Assembly: GCA_026770585.1 (NCBI GenBank)
Contig: MU646942.1
Coordinates: forward strand, 37,330 to 48,161
Origin: Baffinella frigidus
Lineage: Eukaryota > Cryptophyceae > Cryptomonadales > Baffinellaceae
Length of the DNA stretch: 10,832 bases
Direction: 5' to 3'
The notes beneath the pieces are model-generated. The model ran no database searches. It saw only the letters and a program-made list of their open reading frames with translations, and was not told the DNA's origin. Made by a program: the position numbers and the translations under genes. Shown piece after piece: positions 10,775 to 10,832 of the stretch. Positions within the stretch are counted from its first letter, which is position 1. Each line of letters starts with the position of its first letter.

Positions 10775-10832
10775 CTGTCTCTCTCTGTCTCTCTCTGTCT
10801 CTCTCTCTCTCTCTCTGTCTCGTTCTCGTTCT
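10739..10832 (+). repeat. TC microsatellite, runs to the window edge
   Basis: An almost pure CT dinucleotide run with occasional GT steps (CTCTGTCT) giving an 8-to-10-bp sub-periodicity near 10775-10800. It ends in CGTTCTCGTTCT at the edge of the window, so its full length is unknown. A polypyrimidine tract of this length may form triplex DNA. No gene context is visible. Confidence 0.93.

Overview
The window looks like non-coding, repeat-rich nuclear DNA of a eukaryote. No open reading frame of convincing length or composition spans it, no bacterial-style operon or ribosome binding site is present, and no rRNA or tRNA is recognisable. The contents are telomere-like GT repeats, microsatellites, a 10-bp minisatellite, many short foldback elements, and a few short exon-like stretches with high GC at third codon positions and splice-like borders. 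A protist or alga with a large repeat-filled genome would fit; long TC runs and GC-rich codons are seen in brown algae, but I cannot fix the lineage.

Layout. 1-1430: TTTGGGG array, a ~150-bp foldback, small tandem and inverted repeats. 1566-2860: a composite repeat block built around a 29-bp unit, present three times and decayed further right, with a 19-bp terminal-inverted-repeat foldback at 2347-2518. 2685-3022: two same-length 101-bp MITE copies in TA sites. 3055-4530: inverted and direct dispersed repeats, a CCACCAACCC-ended MITE, a 171-bp foldback in a TA site, and a 38-bp perfect inverted pair. 4530-5600: GC-rich sequence, an interleaved inverted-repeat structure, further dispersed repeats and a 93-bp MITE. 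5600-6740: decayed and nested copies of the same families.

6740-8500 is the only region resembling a gene neighbourhood. A possible signal-peptide exon lies on the minus strand (7342 to 7241). A two-exon candidate lies on the plus strand (about 7900-8475). A 181-bp foldback sits between them, inside what would be a divergent promoter region. Neither candidate matches a family I can name. 8500-10832: two long foldbacks, more CCACCAACCC elements, a 10-bp minisatellite cut cleanly by a MITE, a second foldback sharing its core with the 7.4-kb one, and a terminal TC microsatellite.

The main conclusion is that much of the window is miniature, non-autonomous transposon-like DNA of at least ten sequence families. 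Several share short palindromic words, above all CTACGGTAG and CCTAGG, although the rest of their sequence differs. No transposase is encoded here, so any mobility would need enzymes supplied from elsewhere. All similarities were found by eye within the window; none was tested against a database.
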